Positions 44,774 through 55,114 of a DNA stretch of 64,000 bases are shown here, one piece after another. The position numbers and the translations under genes were made by a program. Positions within the stretch are counted from its first letter, which is position 1. The number at the start of each line of letters is the position of its first letter. Below the pieces are notes generated by a model, which saw only the letters and a program-made list of their open reading frames with translations, did no database searches and was not told where the DNA came from. This DNA comes from Diaporthe sp. PMI_573 (lineage: Eukaryota > Ascomycota > Sordariomycetes > Diaporthales > Diaporthaceae). The DNA lies in contig JAJTUP010000086.1 of NCBI GenBank assembly GCA_021399435.1, positions 181,566-245,565 on the forward strand, given 5' to 3'.

Positions 44774-46823
44774 ATGACAAGCACTCGCCATCCTAAGCCG
44801 CCGGGCAGCGCTGTGGCATCCCTGGATCTGCTCACCGTCACCAGCACCGAGCTTCAACAACTCCTCTCCAACGGCTCTATCACCTCCGCCGGCCTAGTGA
44901 CAGCTTACGTGGACCAAATCGAGCTCGAGAACCACAATGGACTGAAATTGAATGCCATGATATCCATCACACCTTACAATGTCCTACAACAGATTGCTCG
45001 CGACCTCGACATTGAGAGGGAGCAAGGTGCCATCCGAAGCCCACTACATGGGATCCCATCACAGTCAAGGCAAGAATTGCGCCCATCCAGACGTCTTCGT
45101 CATGTGCTCATTCAAAATTTAGGACAACATCATGACTGGCCCCGAGCTATAGCTGCCAACGACTGTTGGTACACATGCCCTGCAAGACAGCATTGCTAAG
45201 CGAAATGCGCCGATAGTTGACAGGGTAAGCCTCTCCTTGCATTGAAACTCGCTGATGGGTCTCCTCAAGTCCTCCGTCATAACTGACAAGTGACTCAGCT
45301 CGTTGAAGCCGGCGCTATTATTCTTGGAAAGGCAAACCTTTCGGTGAGTCAGCCAAGCAAACGCCCCTACAAAGGTCGAACAGAGAATCTGAACAGACAA
45401 ACAAACAAACAGGAAATGACAGGATGGAAAGGCTTCGGAGTAACTACATGATGGCCAGCCTTGGGTGGTCAGACCCAGAGCCCGTACATCGTCTGGGGTT
45501 TCAAAGATGGTGACAAGCTCCTTGGGCACAGCGTAGGTCAACCCAACACTTGGACACAAACTTGTTTCCTTTGACACCCTGGTCACTGACTTCCAATGAC
45601 AGGCACCCGGCGGTTCGTCCTCCGGCAGCGCGGCCGGCGTGGCAGCAGGATTCGCGCCCCTCGCGCTGGCCACCGAGACCGACGGTTCCATCGTCCAGCC
45701 CGCCAACCGAGCAGTGTTGTATGGTCTCAAAGCCACCGTGGGCCTTCTACCCACAGAGGGAACGGCCCCATGGAGCTCACTTACTGACAGCATCGGCGGC
45801 ATGGCCAAGTCACCGCAAGATCTCGCAGCGCTCTTCGAGGTTCTCACCGGTGCTGAAGGAAGGATCGACAACAAGGGAGACCAAGACACCCCATCCGCGC
45901 CGTGGACGGGACAACGCGTCGGATTCGTGGACCTGACCCTGTGGTCATTCTCGCCGGTGATTTGCGATCCGGACCCTGTATTGATACAACAGCAAAGAGA
46001 GGAAATGGATGCGGCGTTCTCCAAGATTGAGAAGTCTGGCGCGGTGGTCGTGCGATCAGTCCCGTTCCCTTCCATGGACCAGCTGGTGCTCGATGGGGAC
46101 GATGCTTTAGAGCAGCTATGGAGTAAGCAGGACCACTTCCAAGATTCATGCCGCATTATTGAGGACTTTTCAACTAATCTTAGGCAGACCATGACTTCAG
46201 CAGTGAATGGGAAGTCTTCCTGAAAGGCTACCAGGACAGCCAAATCGTGTCTCTGCGAGATGTGGTCGAATTCAACAAGCAGAATGCAGACAAGGAGCTG
46301 CCTCCACGTAAGAGACTATTCGCAAAATCTGTTACCCCAACTTGCTAATCTCGATCATCTATGTTCAAAAATAGGCTACCCTGGCCAGTAACTCCTCGAG
46401 GATGCCATTGACGAGACCAAGCGCATTTCTTCCGACAAGTACCACGAGGGTGTCCGAATTCTACGACAAGCCGCACGCACTCAAGGAATCGACGAGAAAT
46501 TGGCTGCACACAACCTGGATGTCATCCTGGGCCCAATGGATGGTAGAATACCTACCATCGCAGCTACGGCAGGATATCCGGTGGGTACCATGCCCTTGGG
46601 CTATTCCGTTACAAACGGTCGCCCTTTTGGAATGTGTACCGTTGCCGCGGCCGGCCAGGAAGACAAGATACTGCGCGCCATGAGAGCCTGGGATGCTACT
46701 ATTGGCAAAAGGAAGACACCTCCTCAGTTGAAGCGCAAGCTAGCTGAAGTGCAGATCGATCAAGAGAATGGCAGCCTGCTTGAGGCAAAGTCCGTGGAAG
46801 ATCACCAGGCGTCTGTACTGTAA
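44774..46823 (+). pseudogene. Amidase-signature enzyme, inactivated by three stops and a frameshift
   Basis: Seven exons can be traced: 44774-45069, 45123-45224, 45299-45343, 45413-45532, 45603-46122, 46188-46307 and 46375-46823. Amidase-signature blocks appear in order: LHGIP...TVK, DNIMTGPEL, LPTTVGTHALQDSIAKRNA, LVEAGAIILGKANLS, PGGSSSGSAAG (the Ser-rich signature), ATETDGSIVQPANR and GYPVGTMPLGY. These enzymes use a Lys-Ser-Ser triad to hydrolyse amides. Damage: a base is missing near 45055-45058, beside the catalytic Lys; TAG at 45150-45152 replaces a probable CAG; TGA at 45449-45451; TAA at 46389-46391 replaces a probable CAA. The first intron (45070-45122) has a GC donor. The CA-to-TA changes are the type made by RIP, and the transposon desert starts 350 bp away. 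Confidence 0.85.
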
Positions 46824-47165
46824 GTCCACGGCACGGTTGTCTTGTTTTGCTTAGAACCACAATGATTTGCAAGACTGTCAGGGGCCATTGTCCCATGCCA
46901 TGGGAAGGGAGCGCCCCAGCCACCTTCACGAATGAGGGAACCCAGGGACGGGGTGCGAGCATAAGGAGGACGCAGCGCTCACACCACAAAGGAGGGACAT
47001 CCTCAACTATAAAAGGAGGAAGAAGGAAGGATGAAGAGGAAGGAGGAAGGAAGGCAACAATCAGTAGTTCTCTATCCTCTAACACACTGCTCCTACACTA
47101 CTTCTATGCTATGCCTACACTGCGTGTACCTATTCACTCTACTCGTGATCCGTCACCCTGACAGG
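46824..47165. other. Transition zone into AT-rich DNA
   Basis: Holds the former 3' end of the amidase gene, then a purine-rich GGAAGAAGGAAGG-type stretch (about 47015-47058). After about 47,165 composition changes abruptly to AT-rich. Confidence 0.6.
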
Positions 47166-47839
47166 TATTTATATGCTATTAGGTGTCTTTTAGGAGGTCT
47201 AAGAGCATCTTAAGTGAAAAACTGCCTATATATATAAAAAAACCTTTTGGTTAGAAAAAATAGTAGATTTTATAATTATCTTTATTACTATAGTACACAG
47301 GCTTATTTTTTTTAGCTATTTAATAAATATACACAGGGCTATTTATTAAGCTAAATAGAGTTAAAAAAAGAAATATTATTAGATTCTAACATAGTTTACC
47401 AGTCAGTAGCAGAAACTAGTTAGTAGTATACTTTAACTAACTCTACCAACTTTAGCTAACCCTAGTACCTACCCAGAGCAAAAACATTATTAAAATTAGT
47501 ACTAATTAATACCAACTAGTCCCCATTACTTATTTTTAATTAATTTGGTTAATTTAGAGATATAGTAATATTATAGTACCAGTCTAAAAACTTAAAGTTT
47601 TAATAGGCAGGTTTATTTTTAGTATAAATTACGTCTATACTTTTCGCGTTAGTTATATATTATTCTACCTATTTAAACATTTAACATATTAGAAATTAAT
47701 ATCTATAATGTTAATTTACTTAAAAGAAAATAAAATCAATCTAGTACTTTAGGCAATTTAAGACTCTAAAAAAAATTAAAAAAAACCCTTAAGTATATAT
47801 TAAGCTATATATATCTTTAATATCCCTAAAACTACACTC

Positions 47840-48238
47840 TATAAGAAGATAAATAACTAATATAACCATGATAAATTATATATAAACTACTATAAACTTA
47901 ACTTAATTAAAGAATAAATACTTGTCTAATATATTATTAAGTAAAATATATAAAAATGTTTAATATAACTTTCTAATATAGAAGATATAGCTAACCTCCT
48001 ACTAATATTATATAATAGCAAGCCTATTGGTAAGTACTAAATATAATACTTTATAAATATATAACTAAGCCTAAAGACTAAGTTTAATTAGCTATATAAC
48101 TATTAGAGGGCCCTTTATAAAGATCTAGAGATTATTAAAAACTAATTTTAGCTCTTCTATAATATAATGGCTAAGTATAGAATTATAAATAATAACCTAT
48201 ATAATTTTAATAAGACTAGCTTTATAATAGATCTTAAG
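47840..48238 (+). mobile_element. Truncated pogo/Fot-type (Tc1/mariner superfamily) transposase, RIP-damaged
   Basis: The plus strand translates with many stops into recognisable pogo-type transposase: IEDIANLLL (helix-turn-helix side), LKTKFN..LYNY.RALYKD, YNIMAKYRIINNNLYNF and NKTSF. The last corresponds to the NFDETGF block that holds the first catalytic Asp of the DDE triad. Here Asp is Asn (codon AAT at 48209-48211), Glu is Lys and Gly is Ser, all explained by G-to-A changes. The reading stops abruptly at the ~0.5-kb repeat starting at 48239; the C-terminal half is not found nearby. Cut-and-paste DNA transposon, dead. Confidence 0.7.
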
Positions 48239-48740
48239 GTTAGTAGATCGAATGGGAGTCAGGTAGCAGTAGGGTGCACTAAGGTCTTGTTGGGACGCTT
48301 GAGAATGGTTTGGACAACTTTGTATTGAATTTGAGTGGGCTTCTGTCAGCCCTCCTCACAGTCCCTCCGACATCGTCTCAACCCTGGGCACGCTGTGGTT
48401 GGCTCTGGTGCGCAGATAGGGAGGCTGGAAAATTCGGCCCTCGGACCCACTATCTTTGGCTTTAAATAACCAGCCAACCCTAACCCTGACAGTAACCAAA
48501 CTAAATACAGATAAACTTCAGAAATCAGGCTATCTAATGAACTAGGTTACATGCTTTTTGGGTAAGAAATAAGGGGAATGCAGAGGTTCGAAGTTAGGGT
48601 CTTACAATAGCCCAAAAAATCGACTCACGGCCACCAAACTCATCTGCCGGCGCGCACGCCACATAGGCACTTAGCCGAAAAAGTGCCAAGTCTAGGGTAA
48701 CCCCTTACGTACAGCGCCCACACAAGCGTTTCCATTTAAC
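48239..48740 (+). repeat. GC-richer direct repeat, copy 1 (about 502 bp)
   Basis: Begins GTTAGTAGATCGAATGGG and ends TTTCCATTTAAC. A second copy lies at 54084-54597, with long identical stretches (for example about 48476-48608). The copy sits between a pogo transposase cut in mid-domain and a copia integrase cut in mid-domain. It is much less RIP-damaged than its surroundings. No protein, poly-A tail or clear TG...CA LTR ends; a non-autonomous element or a solo LTR of an unknown family is possible. Confidence 0.75.
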
Positions 48741-51700
48741 AAGGAAGGGGGTAAATTAGTGTTTATCCGGGGAAAAGTACTAAAAACAAGTAGTATAAAT
48801 ACTAGCCCGTCTAGCCCAGTGGTATTATTAATAGCCTTCACGGCTATCTAGAGAATAGCATCGTTAGTAAACAATCCGGATAGCTTAGCGTTAAAGATAT
48901 TAAAAGTATAGTATAATGGGCGGTGATACTTCTCTACCTTACCTACTAACTAATAGGCTTTTATAGAGACCTGCTTACAGGTAATACCCATTAGCCTAGC
49001 CTTGTTTCTAAGCTCTATAGAGGTAAAGTTAGTACTAGTATTATAGACCAGCTAATTAGGGGGTCCTAAATAGCTATCTATCTACATTATCCAGAGGGCC
49101 TCCCATGTATCTTTAGTAAAAAGGGATCCGAGGAAGCAAGCGGCCTAAAAAGAAGTACCTAAGTCTACTACGTATAGCATTAGGCGGCCCTTTAGGTATA
49201 CAATATTAACTAGTAGTTTATAGTTAAAGTTAACGTTATCTTTTAATATGAATTTAAACCATTTAAGGGTATCAGTGTTTAGCTAGCAAAGGTGGTAAAA
49301 CTTAGATATAGCTTTTAGAGCTACTATCTTTGTTAGGTAGCCAGTGTTAGCCAGGAGACGGTTTAGCCGGTTAACCAAAGGGTACCCAAACCAGTAATAT
49401 AGTTATTAAAGCTCTATTTTGGTAAAGAAAGTAGCTATAGAAGTAGGACCATGCCTAAAGGGGGAAAACCATGGGTAGCCCTACTTTCTTGTTACCAGGA
49501 TGACTATCTCGGTACCATTAGGCCAGCATTATACTAGCTCGTTAGTAGTGTTTTAGAGGAATATACTAAGAGCATCTATATCTATAATTAAGAATAGGAA
49601 AGAAGTCGAGGTATTTATTATATAAAATATAATATCCCCAAGCAGCGTTATAATAATAGTTATACCTTTTGACAAGAAATATAGCCCTTTACTAAACCTT
49701 ATAGTAGCTTTATCAGCATGTAAGGAATCTAGACTAACTTTTAGGTCCTCTTGCTAGAGGGCTAAGTACTAGTCATAGCTTACTATAGAGTATTTAGCCG
49801 CGCCCGTATTAGGTATAATACCCTAAAATTTGTAGTAAGAGTATCAGTCTTTAAGAAGGAAGATATTAGTAACAGCCCCATCAACCTTTTCGGGTTCCTC
49901 TACTAGCGAGGGGTCAAGATAGTAAAAGAAGGCCGAATCTATTAAAAAGTAGTAGGCCAGATATTCTATATCGTCTTCTTCTTCAACAATAGCTACCAGG
50001 CCAGTAGGTATCTCCTCAGCACTCTCCAAAATAGCTAAGAAGGCATCAAATTTATTACTAGGGATAGCCTCTCAGGCATACTTATAGCCAGATAGGAACT
50101 AATAGCAAGAATACTAGCATTTTTCTACCATATAGTTTATAGACCAACAGCCTTCCTTATTACATATAAAGTAGCGTTTCTTGGTTAGGTCTAGAGGTCA
50201 AGAGGTTCCTTGCTGTGATAAGTATATAGTAGTCCTTCTAGGGGCACTATGGCCAGCTTGTTTATTATTAGTATAGCAGTGGTTAAGATAGTAAGCCTCG
50301 CCATTGCTAGTAGTAAATATGCCAGGACCTGTAAGAAAGTACTGGAAAAGTAGCTTATGCTTTAAGTTTAGGTCGAGAAAAGTACGAAAGTCTTAGAATA
50401 GCTTCTCACATAAGGCCGAGGGCATAAATAGTACATATTCAAAGTCTAGCATGCCCTCACAGGCGCAAAGAACAGTCATTCTAAGAGTATCGTCGCCTTT
50501 ATAGCCATAACCGAGTACCTACTAGCAGAGTTAAAGCTTATCTAGTAGGGCCTATAGTACTTCTTGTAAGTTCTTTCCAGTGTTTTTAGGGTCTTCACGC
50601 ATATTTAAAAAGATTAGGCCGGTCCAATTACTAAAGTATTACTAGCAGTTAGTATTAATATTAAAATGGGTCTTTAGCTTAGCATATACCTAGGCAAAGC
50701 TATTATTAACACTAACATACATAAAATGGTACTTCTTGGCACGGCTAGTGAAAATACAGGGAAGCAGGGCGTGGAATTAGCCAGGGTCGATCTCATTAAA
50801 ATAGCAGATATTTAGAAATACCTTGATTTTATTATCTAGAAGATTATATAGATTACTACTCTACTTCTACACTAGGTCCCAGTTTTTAAGGAAGCAGGCT
50901 ATCTTTTCTAGTTCTAGCCAAAAGTTAAGTACATAACAAGGGGGAAGGTCTTGATAATTACTCTATAGTCAGGGCTGCTAGCAGTGTGATATTGGTGTTT
51001 AGGCCGGGTATTCTTCTTATAGGTTATGGAGAGCCTCCGGCTAAAAAGGGTTAAAAGGGGTCCCGGGGGCTTGTGATAGCTGCTAGGTAGCTAGGCCCAG
51101 AGTTACATTCTACTAGGTAACTACCGGGACCGGGATAGTAGTCAGCGGCGGCTGAGTCGGGTATTCTACCAACTCAACGATAGGGGCAAAAAAGAACCCG
51201 CCGCCTAGTGTAGAAGGAGCTAGCATTTAGATATTCCTTCCAGGCAGTCTTTGAAATCATTATACCATCCTCAACTTAAGTATAAAATTAATTTCTTTAG
51301 CTTCGTCTTCCAGCCATTTAGAGCAACAGTCTTCTTTAATAAGGGAAAATAGTTATTCGGTAGAGCGGGTATTCTTTTTATTACCCATATAGATGCCGTA
51401 GGTCTGGAGAAAGCGCCGTAATTTAGATCGCCAGCAGCTTTTAGCGGCCTTAAAGCTATTAATAGTCTATCCCTTAAAGTAATCCTAGTACTTGTAGAGA
51501 AGGTCGTTATTAACAACGTTAATTTCCCATAACTTGTCTAGGGCCTTAAATAGGTACGTTATTATCCAGGTTATGTCTCTACTTAAGAGATCACTTAAGG
51601 CTTCCCATAGCGAGAAGTTAACACGGGCCCAGTAGCTTGTTAGGACTGTATATTACTAGGGAAGGGTGTGTAGGTAGGCCTAAAAAAGGTCTGAAAGGCT

Positions 51701-52925
51701 CCATTTCATGTTTATACTAGTACCTACTACTAGAAGCATACTTTGGGATGAAGAAGAAGAGGTTTTGGCCATTACCTATTGTTTCTAGGCCAGCTGTAAA
51801 AATCTCAATCCAGAATACTGACTAACTAATCTGACTTATATCTTTATAGTCATCCTTTCTATAGTTTAGGCGAAGGAGAAGGGGGAGGACCAGCTATTAT
51901 AGGTATAGTTCCTGTTATAGTTAAGGAAGGTCTTGTCTTCTAGGCGAGAAGAAGAAGAAGGGGGACTAACTACTATAGGTGTAGTTCCTATTATAGTTAA
52001 GGATGGCTATTTAGGCCTACTGGAGGAGGGGAACTACCAGAAGAAGGAGGAGGACCACCCGCCACCATTTAGGAGGTAGTTAGCGGCGTTGGCTAGGTAA
52101 AGGTAAAGAAGAAAAAAAAGAGGACTACCAGAAGGAGGGGTATTCACGCTTCTTCAATAGGTAGTTTGTTTATTTACTTCCGGAGGACTAGAGGAAGGAG
52201 GACTACTAGAAGGAGGAGAAGGCGAAGGTAAACAAGGCGAAGGTGAAGAAGGTAGAGGAGCTGCTGCCGCTGTAGTTGGCGACGTCGGCTTTGACACGAG
52301 TGGTGGTAACAGGAGCCGGCACGCTATTGTCCGCGGTAACTAGGCAAGCGGCGATGGTGCCGGGGTAGGAACGCCGTCGTCTATGGTGACCAGGCAAGCG
52401 GTGGTAGTGCTGGCAAGGGCCGGGGCGCCGTCATCTACAGCAACCAGGCAAGCCGTAGTTGTAGTCCTCTTGGCGGCCTTGAATCTATAGAAAAGAGGGT
52501 ATCGTAATACTTACTACTACGGCTTATAACCGGTACAAGAACTATTCACCTATAGGTGGTGGTTTTCGGCAAACAGCACCTATTACTGTGTAGTTTAACG
52601 AGTAGAGTTGCTCTTTTGAGTAGTTATCTTAGTTATACACCGCTAAAATACAGTAAAAGAAGGGTAGGTAATGGTTTTGGGTATTCCGAGCAGCTGTGTA
52701 AAGTAGCTAAAGGAGCATAAAGGGGCCTAGAAAAGAGGTTTGTGTGTAAACGGTAGGGTAAGTATTTAAGGTTAGTACCTGCCCCGCCGGTAGTTGTTTA
52801 GGCAGCCAAAAGACTACCGTTTGGTGAGAAGCCCTTTTGTAAAAAAAGGAAAAGGAGCAAAGGGCAAGGTTATAAGAATGCCCTTTACTTAAGGGAAGGG
52901 ATATATTATAGGGAAGGCGCAATAG
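48741..52925 (-). mobile_element. 3'-truncated Ty1/copia retrotransposon, RIP-damaged
   Basis: Read on the minus strand from high to low coordinates: a gag-like part, a zinc-knuckle remnant near 50,160 (CNKEGCWS), the protease block with a GIIPNTGAA reading (normally DTGAA) near 49,820, and a long integrase region. The integrase carries VVDLGTSF.AA.FLGSL, DTWEAL, SYLGPP, TNFTSIE and KVEKYHRPL as in fungal copia elements. It ends at VFSTFPRINTNLPPSLL and meets the direct repeat at 48740, so reverse transcriptase, RNase H and the 3' LTR are missing. Glutamine positions are mostly TAA/TAG. Its 5' leader near 52,550 shares a CCTATAGGTGGTGGTTTT word with the complete copia element further right. 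The 5' boundary is uncertain. Confidence 0.75.
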
Positions 52926-52939
52926 TGCATACCGCTAAA

Positions 52940-53235
52940 CAGTCGATTCTTCGCGTAGAAGATCGTTAGCAGTACAAACGGGCTTATACAGGCAACGGTT
53001 GCCTTCTCGTAATACTTCTCGTAACACAGAGCCCAGCTATATCTAGGGATTCGTCAGGAAGAAACTTCTAGTCTTTAGCGGCTAAATCTCAAGAAAAGCA
53101 GCCCTAGCTATTAGACTAGGTACCGGCAAGGATAGCTGCTTTCTTGTTAATCATAGCGTAGATATCGCGGTCTACTTCGTCGGCTATTAACTGCTCGCTG
53201 GCTGACAAGGTCGACAAAGGTCTGGTAATAAATCT
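52940..53235 (-). pseudogene. Decayed coding-like stretch of unknown origin
   Basis: The minus strand reads PLSTLSASEQLIADEVDRD, then IYAMINKKAAILAGT, and after several stops KFLPDESLDIAGLCYEKYYE. It is unlike the copia proteins next to it, and its GC content is higher than its surroundings. Stops are TAG/TGA where CAG/CGA would fit, so RIP damage is likely. It may be an unusual gag part, or a host gene fragment caught among the transposons. Not recognised. Confidence 0.3.
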
Positions 53236-54083
53236 ACCTCTTCAGACCTAGCTATCAGGGACTAACGGGGTAGTTAATTACTAATTAGTATTAGTACGGC
53301 CCTAATGCCATAGGTCAGGGGGTCTTTGCACGTGTAAATAGGGGCGAGCAAAGGGAACCACCGTACTATTCTAGGTACGGGTTCGATTCTTGCCACAGAA
53401 GGAAGAAGAGAGGTCATCGCTATCGTGGGCGTCAAAGTACTTAGTGTAGTGGCCAGCCCTCTGCTGACTAAGCCAGACCGGCCCTTCTAATTAGCTATAG
53501 CCGGGCCGGGCGTGCGGTCCCTTTAACAGTCACCAAACCCACAATTACTATTAGGCCTATAACTTTCTATATTATAAATATCTCTATTTTCTTTTTAATA
53601 TATATCTAAAATATAGATAAGCTAAAATTCTTCTTCTAGAATATTATTAATAAGTTAGTATTAATATAGATATTAGGTTTTAAAATAACTATTTCTATAA
53701 TCTAAAATTAGAGTTATCTATAATTTTTTTTAAGTAACTATAAGGTAGAAATATTTTTTATAAAAAATAAATTATAATATCTTTATTATTAATTTAGTTA
53801 CCTAGCTATAGATTAACTTTATTAGCTACTATAAAATATTAGCTATAATTTTAATATTAGTATATTTAAGATTATTAATAAATTTTATTATTATTACTAA
53901 TTAAAAAATACTACTCTAAAATAATTTAAGTTTAATCTTAAAGATAATTATAACTTTAACTATAAGATTATTATTAATATTATATATATTAATAAAAAGG
54001 TAGTTCTATATATTATTAATTTTAAAATATCTTTTTAGTCTAAGTGATTTCTTACTTTCTTATCTATAAAAGATATTCTAAAG

Positions 54084-54597
54084 GTTGGTGGATCGAATGG
54101 GAGTCAGGTAGCAGTAGGGTGCACTGAGGTCTTGTTGGGACGCTTGAGAATGGTTTGAACAACTTTGCATTGAATTCGAGTGGGCTTCTGTCAGCCCTCC
54201 TCACAGTCCCTCCGACATGACCTCAACCCTGGGCACGCTACGGTTGGCTCTGGTGCAGGAATGGAGGGGCCGGAAAATTCGGCCCTCGGACCCACCATCT
54301 TTAGCTTCAAACAGCCAGCCAACCCTAACCCTGACAGTAACCAAACTAAATACAGATAAACTTCAGAAATCAGGCTATCTAATGAACTAGGTTACATGCT
54401 TTTTGGGTAAGAAATAAGGGGAATGCAGAGGTTCGAAGTTAGGGTCTTAAAACAGCCCAAAAAATCGGCTCACGGCCACCAAACTCATCTGCCAGCGCGC
54501 ACGCCACTAGCAAAAAGTCTAGGGTAACTCCTTCCGTGAAGTCTAGGGTAACTCCCTACGTGCAGCGCCCACACCTAAATGAGCGTTTCCGTTTAAC
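54084..54597 (+). repeat. GC-richer direct repeat, copy 2 (about 514 bp)
   Basis: Same orientation as copy 1, 5.8 kb away. It begins GTTGGTGGATCGAATGGG and ends GTTTCCGTTTAAC. It carries a short internal duplication of a GTCTAGGGTAACTCC unit near 54,515-54,560 that copy 1 has only once. The 13-nt end also occurs reversed at 62753-62765, directly before the gypsy LTR. Confidence 0.75.
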
Positions 54598-54787
54598 AGA
54601 TATATAGAAAGCTTTTTATATAGTATAGATTAATATATATTTAGGCCTTTTTAATTACTTAGCTTATAATATTAATACTAACTTTACTTTAGCTAAATTT
54701 AAAAATAAAGTAAGGCTTATATAGATTATATATAAATAAATTCTTATAAAAGCTTATTAGTTAATTAATAAAATTAAGTAATATTAT

Positions 54788-55114
54788 TATTGGTTAGGTA
54801 CGTAAATGAGTAATTACTTGAAGGGGTTACCAAAGTAGCTACTTGATAGCTTTAATTTGGTAGGTCTGTTATATATTGCTTTTGGCTAACCCCTTTGTAG
54901 GCAGCGAAGCGCCTAAGTAGGGTGCAGCTAGAAGGCTAACTAATCTAAGGTGTGTACGGGCTAGTAGTTAGTCTAAGCATCCTTGCTGCTAATGGCTGCC
55001 TAAGATGACTAAGCAGCTATCCACAGCCAGCCAGCCAGAAGTGGCTAGCTATAGTGGTCCGCTTCGGACCAACACCTTCAGCTATCACTATTACTATTAC
55101 TATTACCCATTCTA
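54788..55114 (-). repeat. 3' LTR of the copia element (327 bp)
   Basis: Aligns without gaps to 61857-62183. This copy is the more AT-rich, and all mismatches I see are transitions. On the plus strand it begins TATTGGTTAGG, where the partner has TGTTGGTTGGG, so the terminal TG has been lost to a G-to-A change. Confidence 0.9.

Noticed and set aside
53360..53400. tRNA-like T-arm word (GGGTTCGATTC)
   Set aside because: The T-stem pairs poorly, and no A-box, anticodon arm or acceptor stem at the right distance could be built.
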